Positions 1-8,342 of a DNA stretch of 64,000 nt are shown in pieces. This DNA comes from Streptomyces sp. 1-11 (GTDB lineage Bacteria; Actinomycetota; Actinomycetes; Streptomycetales; Streptomycetaceae): NCBI RefSeq assembly GCF_007176755.1, contig NZ_BJTV01000004.1, positions 1 to 64,000 on the forward strand. The letters run 5' to 3'. Each line of letters opens with the position of its first letter. Position 1 is the stretch's first letter. The notes under the pieces were generated by a model. The model saw only the letters and a program-made list of their open reading frames with translations, made no database searches and was not told where the DNA came from. Both the position numbers and the translations under genes were made by a program.

Positions 1-154
1 CATCCCCGAGGGCACGAAGGTCGAGCAGGGCGACCGCATCGGTCTGATCCGCTTCGGCTCGCGTGTCGACCTCTACCTGCCCGAGGGCGTGGAGGTCGCG
101 GTCGAGGTCGGACAGAAGACCGTGGCTGGGGTGACTCGCATTGACCGTGATTGA
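1..154 (+). CDS. psd: Phosphatidylserine decarboxylase, 3' end only
   Basis: The first 50 codons seen (reading from base 2) are the C-terminus of a phosphatidylserine decarboxylase, the membrane-associated enzyme that converts phosphatidylserine to phosphatidylethanolamine. The segment [18 protein letters not shown] matches the conserved end of the short actinobacterial/archaeal class. By family knowledge the Gly-Ser of RFGSR is the expected self-cleavage site that makes the pyruvoyl group. The gene begins outside the window. Its TGA at 152-154 lies inside the next gene, which starts at 141 in another frame, so the two are translationally coupled. The neighbouring pssA, which makes its substrate, confirms the call. 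Confidence 0.9.
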   Translation, partial: IPEGTKVEQGDRIGLIRFGSRVDLYLPEGVEVAVEVGQKTVAGVTRIDRD

Positions 155-992
155 TCCGGAGACCCAGGCGGGCTGGGTGCCCGAGGCCGACGAGGTGGAC
201 GACGACGAGGAGATGCCTCTTTCTCTCCGCCTGTCGATAGCGGACACCCTCACGCTGGGCAACGCCACGTGCGGGTTCATGGCGGTGTACTTCACCACCA
301 CCGGCATCCTGATCCCGCACCTCACCGGCAGCCAGGAGTCCGGCATGGCCCGCCACAGCGCGGCCACGGCGGTGATCCTGATGCTCTGCGCGGCGGTCTT
401 CGACCTGTTCGACGGCCTGGTCGCGAGGAAGCTGCGCTCCTCCCCGATGGGCGCGGAGCTGGACAACCTCTCGGACCTGATCAGCTTCGGCCTGGCGCCC
501 GCGTACTTCGTGCTCGTCTACGGCATGGTCGCGGACGACGCGCACCAGCGGGTGGCGGCACTGGGGGCGATCGTGGTGCTCCTGGCCGTGGTGCTCAGGC
601 TCGCGCGGTTCAGCTGCGTGACGGTGAAGGACGGCACCTTCCAGGGCATGCCCTCGCCGTTCGGCGCGCTCACGGTCGTCTCGATCGTCCTGCTGGAGCT
701 GCCCTTCGTGGCCACCCTGCTGGCGATCCTGGGCACCGCGTGGCTGATGGTGAGCCGCGTCGAGTACCCGAAGCCGCGCGGCCGGCTCGCCGGCGCGATG
801 CTGTCCTGGATCGTCCTGTCGATGGGCCTCCTGGCCGCCTGGGCCTTCGACGCCCCGAGCGGCCAGCTGCTCCTGCAGACCGGCTGCGCGCTGCAGCTCG
901 TCATGGGCGCGGTCATCCCGCTGTTCGCCACGGCCCGCCGGGTGAACAACTTCCGGGACAACCGCCGCGAGGCGCGGGCGGCCCAGCCGTAG
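141..992 (+). CDS. pssA: CDP-diacylglycerol--serine O-phosphatidyltransferase
   Basis: This integral membrane enzyme condenses CDP-diacylglycerol with serine to give phosphatidylserine, which the preceding gene product decarboxylates. The protein has 283 residues. An acidic N-terminus of about 30 residues is followed by several hydrophobic helices. The CDP-alcohol phosphatidyltransferase signature D-x2-DG-x2-AR-x8-G-x3-D-x3-D is present ([20 protein letters not shown] followed by DNLSD), near residues 95-120. The start is TTG at 141, overlapping psd by 14 bases; the coupled position and the conserved N-terminus support it. A strong hairpin follows the stop, so this is the last gene of the phospholipid operon. 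Confidence 0.93.
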   Translation: MTVIDPETQAGWVPEADEVDDDEEMPLSLRLSIADTLTLGNATCGFMAVYFTTTGILIPHLTGSQESGMARHSAATAVILMLCAAVFDLFDGLVARKLRSSPMGAELDNLSDLISFGLAPAYFVLVYGMVADDAHQRVAALGAIVVLLAVVLRLARFSCVTVKDGTFQGMPSPFGALTVVSIVLLELPFVATLLAILGTAWLMVSRVEYPKPRGRLAGAMLSWIVLSMGLLAAWAFDAPSGQLLLQTGCALQLVMGAVIPLFATARRVNNFRDNRREARAAQP

Positions 993-1010
993 CCCCCTCG
1001 CCGACGCCGA

Positions 1011-1049
1011 CGGGTGTGGCCCGGGTCCTTGGGACCCGGGCCACACCCG
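1011..1049 (+). terminator. Intrinsic-type terminator hairpin after pssA
   Basis: Bases 1011-1028 and 1032-1049 form a perfect 18-bp stem (arm CGGGTGTGGCCCGGGTCC) with a 3-base loop, followed by TTTCGCGTTC. It begins 19 bases after the pssA stop and probably ends the psd-pssA transcript. The T-tract is weak, as is usual in Streptomyces. Confidence 0.85.
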
Positions 1050-1193
1050 TTTCGCGTTCAAGGGCTGCCGGCTTTCCCCGTTGACCGATCAAGTACTCCT
1101 GGAACACGCCGAGTTGCAGGAGACTTCGGGGCGGAGGAGCGTTTAAAAGGGGCACTTACCCACAACTCACCAGATTCTCACCGGGAGGCGGCC

Positions 1194-2426
1194 ATGCCCG
1201 CACCCACGCTCCACGAGCACCAGGTCCCGCACATCTCCACGATCCCGGCCAACGAGGGCGACGCCGTACGGCTCTACGTCCGCGAGTACGACGGCACCCA
1301 GGGCAACCAGCCCCGCACACCGATCCTGATGCTGCACGGCAGAAGCGTGCCGGTGGTCGCCGGGTACGACCTGATCGGCCCCGGTTCCGACATCGCGTAC
1401 AGCTGGGCGCAGCAGCTCGCCTCGCACCATTACGACGTGTTCATGATGGACCTGCAGGGCAACGGACGGTCCCCGCGCCCGAAGATGGACGAACCGCGCA
1501 ACGCCAACCCCGCCCAGCGGGGCGTGCTCACCCCCAACCCCCTGCCGGCCCCGTACACCGGGGCACCCCTGTACCCGCACCAGCTCGGCAACTCCGACAG
1601 CGAGTGGGCGGAGCTGGCGACCGTGATCGCCTTCGTCAAGTCGCTGCCCCGGATGACCACGCCGATCGACTTCATCGGCTGGTCCGCCGCGGGTCCGGTG
1701 ATGGGGCCCTACACGCTGCAGCACCCCGAGGACGTCAAGAGCCTGTTCCTGCTCGCCCCGATCTTCCCGCCGAAGGGCCGGTGGTCGGACGACGCCTCGA
1801 ATCCGTTCGGGCGCCCGCAGGAGGCGGCCACGCTGCCCGTGTCCGTGCCCCCCGCCGTCTTCGGCTTCCCCATGCACGTGAGCAGCAGGACGGGCTTCAC
1901 GAACGCGTGGGACGCCGAGCAGGGCAGCGTGTACCAGCGGGAGCCCGGCATGGTCGACCGGGTGTGGGCCGCCATGATGGAGAACGACCCGGTCGGCGGC
2001 GCCTGGGGGCAGATACTCCCCTCGGGCAGGCCCGAGGGCATCCACCGGTACCGCAACTCCTACTGGTGGGGCTGGAACAACGAGACCGCGAAGTTCGAGA
2101 ACCCGCCGGGCACCCCCGTGCTCGGTGACCGGGTGCCCCTGCTGCTCGTCCACGGCGCGCTGGACAAAACCGTCAACACCCCCGACTCCTCCCCCGTGCC
2201 CGACGTCCAGCGCTTCTCGGTGCCGGCCCTCTACAAGGCGGTCCAGGGACCGCACAAGCTGATGTTCCAGCTCGAGGGCGCGGGACACTCCGTGGTCTGG
2301 GAGCGGCCCGCCCAGGTCGTGCACGAGATCTCGCAGCACTGGCTGCAGAACAAGTACAAGGTGTGGGGTCTCACCAGCGGCAGCTATTACCGGGACGCCA
2401 ACGGCGAGCTGACCCCGCTGCCCTAG
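1194..2426 (+). CDS. Alpha/beta-hydrolase family protein
   Basis: This 410-residue protein has the alpha/beta-hydrolase fold. After beta strands at ILMLHGRS and VFMMDLQGNGRS comes a nucleophile elbow in IGWSAAGP near residue 164, where Ser is the likely nucleophile. A late GAGHSVVWE supplies the probable catalytic His, and DKTVNTPD precedes it. Unusual for the fold are a long Pro/Asn-rich insertion after the second strand and many Trp residues (YWWGWNNE), so a bulky or hydrophobic substrate is possible, but none can be named. The start is ATG 1194 with GGGAGG at 1183-1188. No signal peptide is seen, so it is probably cytosolic. It converges with the glycerate kinase gene. Confidence 0.75.
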   Translation: MPAPTLHEHQVPHISTIPANEGDAVRLYVREYDGTQGNQPRTPILMLHGRSVPVVAGYDLIGPGSDIAYSWAQQLASHHYDVFMMDLQGNGRSPRPKMDEPRNANPAQRGVLTPNPLPAPYTGAPLYPHQLGNSDSEWAELATVIAFVKSLPRMTTPIDFIGWSAAGPVMGPYTLQHPEDVKSLFLLAPIFPPKGRWSDDASNPFGRPQEAATLPVSVPPAVFGFPMHVSSRTGFTNAWDAEQGSVYQREPGMVDRVWAAMMENDPVGGAWGQILPSGRPEGIHRYRNSYWWGWNNETAKFENPPGTPVLGDRVPLLLVHGALDKTVNTPDSSPVPDVQRFSVPALYKAVQGPHKLMFQLEGAGHSVVWERPAQVVHEISQHWLQNKYKVWGLTSGSYYRDANGELTPLP

Positions 2427-2452
2427 GTCCTGTCCGACGATTCCCGCCGGGC

Positions 2453-3613
2453 CTACGCCGTGCCGCGAAGGTGGTCCACGGCGATCCGCTCCGCGACCCG
2501 CTCCAGGATCGGCCCCGCGTCCGCGATGCACTTGTCGACGTCCGGCTCGACGGACGTCAGCGGGTACGCCCGGCCGATCCCGGCCCGCCGCAGCGCCTCC
2601 TCGGACAGGGCGAGCCGCCCGCACACCGCGACGACCTCCTTGCCCGCCGCCCGGGCCGCGGCGGCGACCCCCGCGGGGGCCTTGCCGTGCAGGGTCTGCT
2701 CGTCCAGCGAACCCTCCCCGGTGATCACCAGCGAGGCGCGCTCCAGCGCCGGGGCGAAGCCCAGGACGTCCAGCATCACCTCGATGCCGGGGCGGAACCG
2801 GGCGCCCAGCAGGAGGGCGCCGTAGCCGATGCCGCCGGCGGCCCCGGCGCCGGGCGCCGCGGCGAAGTCGGCGGCACGCGGGCCCACGGCCGCCTCCAGC
2901 ACCTCGGCGAGGCGCACGAGCGCGGCGTCCAGGGCCGCCACGTCGTCCGGCGAGGCGCCCTTCTGCGGTCCGTACACCGCGGGCGCGCCCTTCGGGCCGG
3001 TGAGCGGGTTGTCGACGTCGCTGGCGAGGACCAGCTCCACCGAGTCCAGGCGCGGGTCGAGGCCGGACAGGTCGGCCCGGGCCAGCGCGGCGAGACCGCC
3101 GCCCCCCGGCGGCACCGGCTCCCCGTCCGCGTCCAGGAACCGCGCGCCCAGCGCCGAGAGCATCCCGGCGCCGCCGTCCGTCGTGGCGCTGCCGCCGACG
3201 CCGAACACGATCGTCCGCGCGCCCTCGTCCAGCGCGGCGCGCAGCAGCTCCCCGGAGCCGTACGTGGAGGCGGTCAGCGGCGCGAAGACGCCGGCCGGCA
3301 GCCGCTGCAGCCCGCTCGCCTCCGCCATCTCCACGACCGCGGTGCCGCCGCGCAGCGCGTACGCGGCCGTCACCTCCTGCCCGAGCGGCCCGGCCACCCG
3401 GACCTCCCGGCGCTCGAAACCGGCCGCGACGGCCGCGTCCACGGTGCCGTCGCCGCCGTCGGCGACCGGCAGCGCCTCCACCTCGAGACCGGGCACGATC
3501 CGGCGCAGCCCGGCCGTGACCCGCTCGGCGACCCGCACGGCCGTCAGCGAGCCCTTGAACTTGTCCGCGGCGATGAGCACCCGACGGGTCCCGTTGCCTG
3601 CAGCGTCCGCCAC
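2453..3613 (-). CDS. glxK: Glycerate kinase (GK1/GlxK family)
   Basis: Cytosolic kinase of 386 residues that phosphorylates D-glycerate using ATP; this family mostly makes 2-phosphoglycerate and feeds glyoxylate or glycerate carbon into glycolysis. The diagnostic N-terminus VLIAADKFKGSLTA, the segment ADGGDGTVDA, GVGGSATTDGGAGML and the late ITGEGSLDEQT are all present, and the length is normal. The start is GTG at 3613 (AGGGGA lies about 8 bases upstream), because the conserved domain begins ten residues later. No glyoxylate-pathway genes flank it, so it appears to stand alone. It converges with the hydrolase gene, only 26 bases apart. Confidence 0.92.
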   Translation of the reverse strand: MADAAGNGTRRVLIAADKFKGSLTAVRVAERVTAGLRRIVPGLEVEALPVADGGDGTVDAAVAAGFERREVRVAGPLGQEVTAAYALRGGTAVVEMAEASGLQRLPAGVFAPLTASTYGSGELLRAALDEGARTIVFGVGGSATTDGGAGMLSALGARFLDADGEPVPPGGGGLAALARADLSGLDPRLDSVELVLASDVDNPLTGPKGAPAVYGPQKGASPDDVAALDAALVRLAEVLEAAVGPRAADFAAAPGAGAAGGIGYGALLLGARFRPGIEVMLDVLGFAPALERASLVITGEGSLDEQTLHGKAPAGVAAAARAAGKEVVAVCGRLALSEEALRRAGIGRAYPLTSVEPDVDKCIADAGPILERVAERIAVDHLRGTA

Positions 3614-3763
3614 CTTGCATTCCCCTTGCTCTCCGGGCCCCGCGCACGTCGGGGCCAGTCGCGCCGCTGCGACCTTAACCGCAGGACGGCCGTGCCGCCA
3701 TGCCCTGCCCGAACCCTGGGAAACGGCTGGGAGGCGGCCGGGGAAAGCGGGTAGGCACCAGCC

Positions 3764-4837
3764 ATGAGCGATCTCGACACCGGGCCGGACCTCGCCGACC
3801 GCGTCCACGGCGGCTGGCTCGGCCGGATCGCGGGCAACATGCTCGGCAAGCCGGTCGAGCAGGGCGAGGTGTGGACGCGCGAGCGCATCGACCGCTATCT
3901 GCGCGAGGCGGACGCGCTGCCGCTCACCGACTACCTGCCCGAGCCCGCCGACCCCGCCGACGCCGCCGCGCTGCGCCCGGAGTGGCGCCAGTGCGTGCGC
4001 GGCCGCGTCCGGGGCAGCTGCCGGGACGACGACGTCGACTACGCCGTCCTCGGCCTGCACCTGCTGGAGACGCACGGCTTCGGCTTCAGCACCGAGCAGG
4101 TCGGCGACCTGTGGCTGCTCAGGCTGCCGTACCTGCAGACCTTCACCGCGGAACGGGCCGCGTACCGCAACCTCGCGAACGGTCTCAAGCCGCCGCTGAC
4201 GGCGACGTACGACAACCCGTACCAGGAGTGGATCGGCGCGCTGATCCGGGCCGACGTGCACGGCTGGACCTGCCCGGGCGACCCGCGCCGCGCGGCCTCG
4301 CTGGCCCGCCGGGACGCGGTGCTCTCGCACACCGGCAACGGGGTCTACGGGGCCATGTGGGCGGCCGCGCTGATCGCCTCCGCGTTCACGGCGCGGGACG
4401 TGCGCGAGGCGCTTCAGAGCGCGCTGGCCGTGATCCCGGCGAGCAGCAGGCTGGCCCGGACCGTGCGCCGGGTGATGTCCCTGCACGAGGCCCGCCTGTC
4501 CTGGGAGGAGACCCTGGACACGGTGTCCGGGGAGACCGCCGGGCTCGGCTGGATCCACACCGTCCCCAACGCGGCCGTCCTGACCGCCGGACTGCTGTAC
4601 GGCGGCGGCGACTTCACCCGGACCGTCGCCCTCACCGTCCGCGGCGGCCTGGACACCGACTCCAACGGCGCGACGGCCGGGTCGGTGGCCGGGGTGATGA
4701 CCGGCGCCGCCGCGATCCCGGCCCGGTGGACCGAGCCGCTGCGGGACACGGTGCGCAGCGCGGTGTTCGGCTTCGACGGGGTGCGGATCAGTGCGCTGGC
4801 CGAACGCACCGTGCGTCTGGCGAGGGCCGGCCTTTAG
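3764..4837 (+). CDS. ADP-ribosylglycohydrolase family protein
   Basis: The 357-residue protein belongs to the ARH/DraG superfamily, all-helical hydrolases that use two Mg ions to release ADP-ribose from modified proteins or small molecules. Key metal-binding segments are visible: GGWLGRIAGNMLGKPVE at the N-terminus, DDDVDYAVLGLHLLE near residue 90, and GGLDTDSNGATAGSVAGVM near residue 300, where the D-T-D-S-N pattern is the usual C-terminal metal site. The substrate cannot be told from sequence. It is divergent from glxK, and the 150-base gap must hold both promoters. A Nudix hydrolase starts 28 bases downstream and could act on ADP-ribose-type products, which is inference. Confidence 0.88.
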   Translation: MSDLDTGPDLADRVHGGWLGRIAGNMLGKPVEQGEVWTRERIDRYLREADALPLTDYLPEPADPADAAALRPEWRQCVRGRVRGSCRDDDVDYAVLGLHLLETHGFGFSTEQVGDLWLLRLPYLQTFTAERAAYRNLANGLKPPLTATYDNPYQEWIGALIRADVHGWTCPGDPRRAASLARRDAVLSHTGNGVYGAMWAAALIASAFTARDVREALQSALAVIPASSRLARTVRRVMSLHEARLSWEETLDTVSGETAGLGWIHTVPNAAVLTAGLLYGGGDFTRTVALTVRGGLDTDSNGATAGSVAGVMTGAAAIPARWTEPLRDTVRSAVFGFDGVRISALAERTVRLARAGL

Positions 4838-4865
4838 GGGTCCCGCACCTGGTTACTCTTCCTGG

Positions 4866-5360
4866 ATGACCACCACAGACACCTTCGCCGCGTACATCGC
4901 GAGCCTGCCCCGTGTCCTCGCCGCCGCCGCCGCGCTGTTCCGGGACGCCGAGGGGCGGGTGCTGCTCGTCGAGCCCAACTACCGCGAGGGGTGGGCGCTG
5001 CCGGGCGGGACCGTCGAGTCCGACGACGGGGAGAGCCCGCGCCAGGGCGCCCGCCGCGAGACCCTGGAGGAGATCGGACTGGACCGGGACCTCGGCCGGC
5101 TGCTGGCGGTGGACTGGGTGGTCGGCACCGGACGGCCGCCGCTGGTGGCGTACCTGTACGACGGCGGGGTGCTCACGGGGGCCGAGTTCGACGCCATCCG
5201 GCTGCAGGAGGAGGAGCTGCTGTCCTGGCGCCTGGTGCCCCGTGAGGATCTGGCCGCCCACCTGCCCGGCGCCCTGGGACGCCGGGTGCTGGCCGCGCTG
5301 GACGTGCTGGCCGAGAACGCGGGCACGGCGGAGCTGGAGAACGGCCACCGGGTCGCCTGA
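4866..5360 (+). CDS. Nudix hydrolase
   Basis: A 164-residue cytosolic pyrophosphohydrolase. The Nudix box reads GGTVESDDGE followed by SPRQGARRETLEEIGL; the E-x7-RE-x2-EE-x-G part is intact, with Glu residues to bind metal. Compared with the canonical G-x5-E, two residues (DD) are inserted early in the box, which is tolerated in some subfamilies. The start ATG 4866 was chosen because the domain begins about 20 residues later and the more upstream alternatives lie inside the ADP-ribosylglycohydrolase gene. The 28-base gap suggests co-transcription with that gene. Substrate unknown; nucleoside diphosphate derivatives are the family norm. Confidence 0.87.
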   Translation: MTTTDTFAAYIASLPRVLAAAAALFRDAEGRVLLVEPNYREGWALPGGTVESDDGESPRQGARRETLEEIGLDRDLGRLLAVDWVVGTGRPPLVAYLYDGGVLTGAEFDAIRLQEEELLSWRLVPREDLAAHLPGALGRRVLAALDVLAENAGTAELENGHRVA

Positions 5361-5364
5361 GGTC

Positions 5365-5565
5365 TCAGCCCTCGGGGTCGGGGGGCCTGGCGTCCACGTC
5401 GCGCAGTGTCTCCTCGCGCTCGGCGACGCGCGCCTCGGTGCGGTGCCCGCGCTCGATGTAGTCGCGGACGACGAGTTCCACGGCGTCCTGCGGGCTGCCG
5501 ACTCCCGCGAGCACCATGACCTCGACGACGAGCTGGGCGTCGAGCGAGACAGTGACCTTGGCCAT
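5365..5565 (-). CDS. Small ribbon-helix-helix (DUF2191/VapB-like) protein
   Basis: This 66-residue protein begins MAKVTVSLDAQLVVEVMVLA and continues with a helix through SPQDAVELVVRDYIERG. A short beta strand followed by two helices is the pattern of ribbon-helix-helix antitoxins of the DUF2191/VapB type, which bind DNA as dimers. The last 15 residues (DVDARPPDPEG) are probably unstructured. No toxin gene is adjacent on the same strand, so it is either an orphan antitoxin or a stand-alone regulator. It converges with the Nudix gene, 4 bases apart. Confidence 0.6.
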   Translation of the reverse strand: MAKVTVSLDAQLVVEVMVLAGVGSPQDAVELVVRDYIERGHRTEARVAEREETLRDVDARPPDPEG

Positions 5566-5696
5566 GCCGGGACGCTAACAGCCGGCGCCCGCCGCGAGCA
5601 GCGTTCCCGGCGACATCCGTTCCCGGCGACACGGCGACACACTTCCCCGCGATATCCGTTCGCCGTGCCCGCGGGCCCCGCCCTACCCTCGGGGTC

Positions 5697-5747
5697 ATGA
5701 CCAAGCCCCTCGTCGCCCTGCTGAGCGGGGCCGGCATCTCCACCGAC
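5697..5747 (+). pseudogene. Sir2-type NAD-dependent deacylase, 5' fragment
   Basis: The first 17 codons, MTKPLVALLSGAGISTD, are the classical sirtuin N-terminus with the NAD-binding GAGIS motif. The next codons should read SGIPDYRG, but that segment lies 2.6 kb away, starting at 8343. The gene has therefore been split by inserted DNA. After the break the frame reads MGISSKHP by chance and continues to a stop in non-homologous sequence. The sirtuin would have removed acyl groups from protein lysines using NAD. Confidence 0.9.
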
Positions 5748-6092
5748 ATGGGGATTTCGTCCAAGCATCCTGCGCCTTGCACGAGCACCAGGAACTACGG
5801 GGCGGCTGGAGCCGATGTACGTGCCTGGGGGTCGTGGGCGGCTCCAAGTCTTGGAAGAGCCTTCAGCGCGCATAGGTGCCGGTGGCCACATCACAACTGA
5901 CGAACCGGGACGCACTGTGCGGCGGCCCGTACGCGCTGCCTGCGCCGCCACACGTCTCTCCCCCGTTACACCCGCCTGAGTTGAGCGGTCTGTCACACCG
6001 GTCCGCAACCGGAGTGGCGAGATTTCGGTACGCCCCTCCCCAGTGGCATGATCGATTGACTGTTCGAGGCATCGAGCTGGAGGGGGAACAGG

Positions 6093-6542
6093 TTGTCATT
6101 CGAGGAGGAGTGGGCCCAATTGAAGGCCGACGCTTTGGCGCGTCGGCAGGCCGGCATGCAGATCGACCAGCTGCCGGCAGACGGAGGCGCGGGGTCAGGC
6201 GCCCCAGCCTCCGGGTCTCTGATGGCCAAGGCCGAGTCGATCAATGGCAACGCGAATCTGCTGATCGAAATCGCGGGCTTCCTTCACGAGGGGCGGCCTG
6301 ACGCCGAACTGACCAGCATGGCCCGTGCACCCCGGACGCCTGAGGACGTGGCCAAACAGGTGGCACGGTTCGCTGGATTCGCCGATGACCAGTACCTGGA
6401 CGCAGTCGCTCTGTTCGCGGCGCTATCCACCCGCCTGAGGACGACCGGCAGCGACTTCGTGAAGATCGACGACGACACAGCTCAGCGCTTCCTCGACGAC
6501 GTCCTTCGCTACGGCCAGTACGTCGCCCCGGAGGCACGATGA
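6093..6542 (+). CDS. Hypothetical alpha-helical protein, first gene of inserted cassette
   Basis: I do not recognise this 149-residue protein with certainty. It begins SFEEEWAQLKADALARRQAG, then a Gly/Ala/Pro linker, then helix-rich sequence. Its position before a larger helical secretion-type protein suggests a WXG100-like or partner role, which is inference. The start is TTG at 6093 with GGAGGGGG at 6079-6086 upstream. Its end overlaps the next gene by four bases (ATGA at 6539-6542), so the two are translationally coupled. Codon use is less GC-biased than in neighbouring genes, consistent with transfer. Confidence 0.65.
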   Translation: MSFEEEWAQLKADALARRQAGMQIDQLPADGGAGSGAPASGSLMAKAESINGNANLLIEIAGFLHEGRPDAELTSMARAPRTPEDVAKQVARFAGFADDQYLDAVALFAALSTRLRTTGSDFVKIDDDTAQRFLDDVLRYGQYVAPEAR

Positions 6543-7927
6543 GCAGCGGCATCAGCCACCGCAAGGACGTCGAGTTCCTGGAAAGCTGCAACCCACCCCT
6601 CGTCGAACGGAACGCGGACGAGTTCAAGCGCCTGCACGACATGCTCGTGGCGGTCGACCCCTCCGCCGAGCGCGCCGAGAAGCACACGCAGTGGAAAAGT
6701 GAGGGCAGTCAGCACTACGAGGCCAGACTCGCCGAAGGGCGCAAGCTCATCGCGCAACTGGCCGAGGGCTACGACAAGGCCGCCAGCGCCCTGCGCAGCT
6801 ACGCATTCGCGCTGGAGGTCGCCAAGGCCCACTACTCCAACGGCAAGGCGAACGAGCAGGCGCTCGCGACACTGATCCACACCAAGGGCACGGCGGTCAC
6901 CCGCGAAGCCCAGGAAGCGGAGCCGATGCGCCAGTGGGAGGACATGCGGGCCACCACCGGTGTCATGGACTTCTTCGCTGAACTCACCATGGACGTCGAC
7001 GACATCCGCGACGATGCGAACCGGTTGCACGACGCCGCCGGCGGAGACTTCCACTTGGCGAAGACCACTGAGCACGAGGCGCGGGAGATCTGCGTCCACG
7101 AACTCAAGCAGGCCTACGACCTGCTGCCGGACTTTCGCATGGGTTTCATCCAACGCGTCGACATCGTCTCTGCGATCTCGGAGCTGCGGCGGGAAGCGGC
7201 CGAGGCGAGCACGAACCCGTTGACGCGGTTGCCCGGCAGCGGCCCCAAGCAGGACTACTACCCCATCGCCGGGAACGAAATCGTCTCTCCGACACTGCGC
7301 GACATCCGCCTCCAGGTCGCCAGCCTCCCCGGAGCGAAGGACAGTTACTGGAGCCCGCCCTCCAACGCCGAGGAGCACGCTGAGTGGATCGCCGCGAACA
7401 AAGAGATCATCAAGGCGGCGGCACGGAACTCGGGGCTGCCGCCGGACATGGTCGCCGGCATCGCCTGGCAGGAGATCGGTGGGCAGCCTGGCATCCTCGA
7501 CGACATCACCGACACCATCCGCGAACAGGCGGACTCCCCGTTGAGCCCGATCGCCCCCGAGAGCTTGCCTTGGCGTCTCGGCGGCGACCCCGACAACACA
7601 TCCATGGGGCCCATAGCCATCCAAGTGCGACGCGGTGCCGAGGTCCTCGGCTACGACCCCGACAACCTCACCGACCAACAGCGCGGCATGGTGGAGGAGG
7701 CCCTCCAAGACCCCGGGCAGAACATCTTCATCGCCTCGGAGTACCTGGCCCAGCTCAAGGCGGAGAGCGAGTTCGCCGATGTACCGCCGGAGGAGATGAC
7801 AGCGGCCCAGTACCAGGAGCTCGCCGCGCGCTACAACGGTGGCCCGTACTGGCAGACCGATGACGCTCAGGCCTACGGGCGTGGCTTCACAAACAACCTG
7901 GACGAGGCAAGGAACGCGCTGCGCTGA
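6539..7927 (+). CDS. Helical protein with lysozyme/transglycosylase-like C-terminal domain
   Basis: 462 residues. The N-terminal 220 residues are a long helical, WXG100/LXG-like region (repeated Ala/Lys/Glu stretches, KRLHDMLVAVDPSAERAEKH). Residues from about 285 resemble a lysozyme-like fold: NSGLPPDMVAGIAWQEIGGQ carries a candidate catalytic Glu, TSMGPIAIQVRR matches the GxxQ turn of soluble lytic transglycosylases only loosely, and ARYNGGPYW resembles their conserved YN-G motif. This suggests a muralytic enzyme delivered by a helical carrier domain. No signal peptide is present, so export would need a leaderless route such as type VII secretion; no such system is in the window. It overlaps genes on both sides. 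Confidence 0.6.
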   Translation: MSSGISHRKDVEFLESCNPPLVERNADEFKRLHDMLVAVDPSAERAEKHTQWKSEGSQHYEARLAEGRKLIAQLAEGYDKAASALRSYAFALEVAKAHYSNGKANEQALATLIHTKGTAVTREAQEAEPMRQWEDMRATTGVMDFFAELTMDVDDIRDDANRLHDAAGGDFHLAKTTEHEAREICVHELKQAYDLLPDFRMGFIQRVDIVSAISELRREAAEASTNPLTRLPGSGPKQDYYPIAGNEIVSPTLRDIRLQVASLPGAKDSYWSPPSNAEEHAEWIAANKEIIKAAARNSGLPPDMVAGIAWQEIGGQPGILDDITDTIREQADSPLSPIAPESLPWRLGGDPDNTSMGPIAIQVRRGAEVLGYDPDNLTDQQRGMVEEALQDPGQNIFIASEYLAQLKAESEFADVPPEEMTAAQYQELAARYNGGPYWQTDDAQAYGRGFTNNLDEARNALR

Positions 7928-8238
7928 TGACCCGCCCTTCCCACCCGGACAACGACCGCGGCGGCCTGCGCCTGGTCCTCGCCGTACCACTGACCCTGCT
8001 CACCCTCATCGCCGCGTACTTCTGCTGGACCGCCCTGACCATCCGCCCGTCAGGCCCTTGGGACGACGACGCATACGCCGGCATCGTCCTGTCCTGCGTC
8101 CTAACCATCGGGACTGCCGGTGCGGCGACGGGTTTGTGGCTGCTGCCGTCGGTGCGACGGGTCATGGGGTGGGGGTGGGTGGTTCCTGCCGTGATGCTCG
8201 GGGTTGTGGCGGGCGTGCGATGGAGCTTGGGTGGCTAG
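7927..8238 (+). CDS. Small membrane protein, third gene of inserted cassette
   Basis: 103 residues with three hydrophobic stretches, at LRLVLAVPLTLLTLIAAYFC, at GIVLSCVLTIGTAGAATGLW and at GWGWVVPAVMLGVVAGVRW. A short charged N-terminus precedes them. Its ATG overlaps the previous stop (TGATG at 7925-7929), so it is translated with the muralytic-type protein and could serve as its membrane partner or as immunity; both are inference. I do not recognise the family. Confidence 0.65.
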   Translation: MTRPSHPDNDRGGLRLVLAVPLTLLTLIAAYFCWTALTIRPSGPWDDDAYAGIVLSCVLTIGTAGAATGLWLLPSVRRVMGWGWVVPAVMLGVVAGVRWSLGG

Positions 8239-8342
8239 GGACCACTACCGCCCCATTCAGCGCGTCACGTAATCGCCATCGCCTCCTACGAACGCTCCGC
8301 TGCCGGAACGACGACGTGTTACGTCTGCCAATGCCTTGCGAC

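Larger units (their letters stand above)
5748..8342. other. 2.6-kb insertion splitting the sirtuin gene
   Basis: Everything between the two sirtuin halves is foreign to that gene. The four bases CGAC occur at both borders (5744-5747 and 8339-8342), consistent with a short core or target duplication, although four bases could be chance. I found no transposase, integrase or clear terminal inverted repeats inside. The insert looks noticeably less GC-rich than its flanks and carries a three-gene cassette on the + strand (6093-8238). Bases 5748-6092 hold no convincing gene and probably contain its promoter. Bases 8239-8330 look non-coding. The insertion supplies an in-frame ATG at 8331 for the downstream sirtuin half. 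Confidence 0.8.

Noticed and set aside
1167..3647. An 826-codon minus-strand open frame
   Set aside because: It is antisense to the hydrolase and out of frame with glxK; Arg/Gly-rich composition is typical of GC-skewed shadow frames.
5748..8342. Interpreting the sirtuin insertion as an insertion sequence
   Set aside because: There is no transposase, no terminal inverted repeat that I can find, and the cargo genes do not resemble IS genes.
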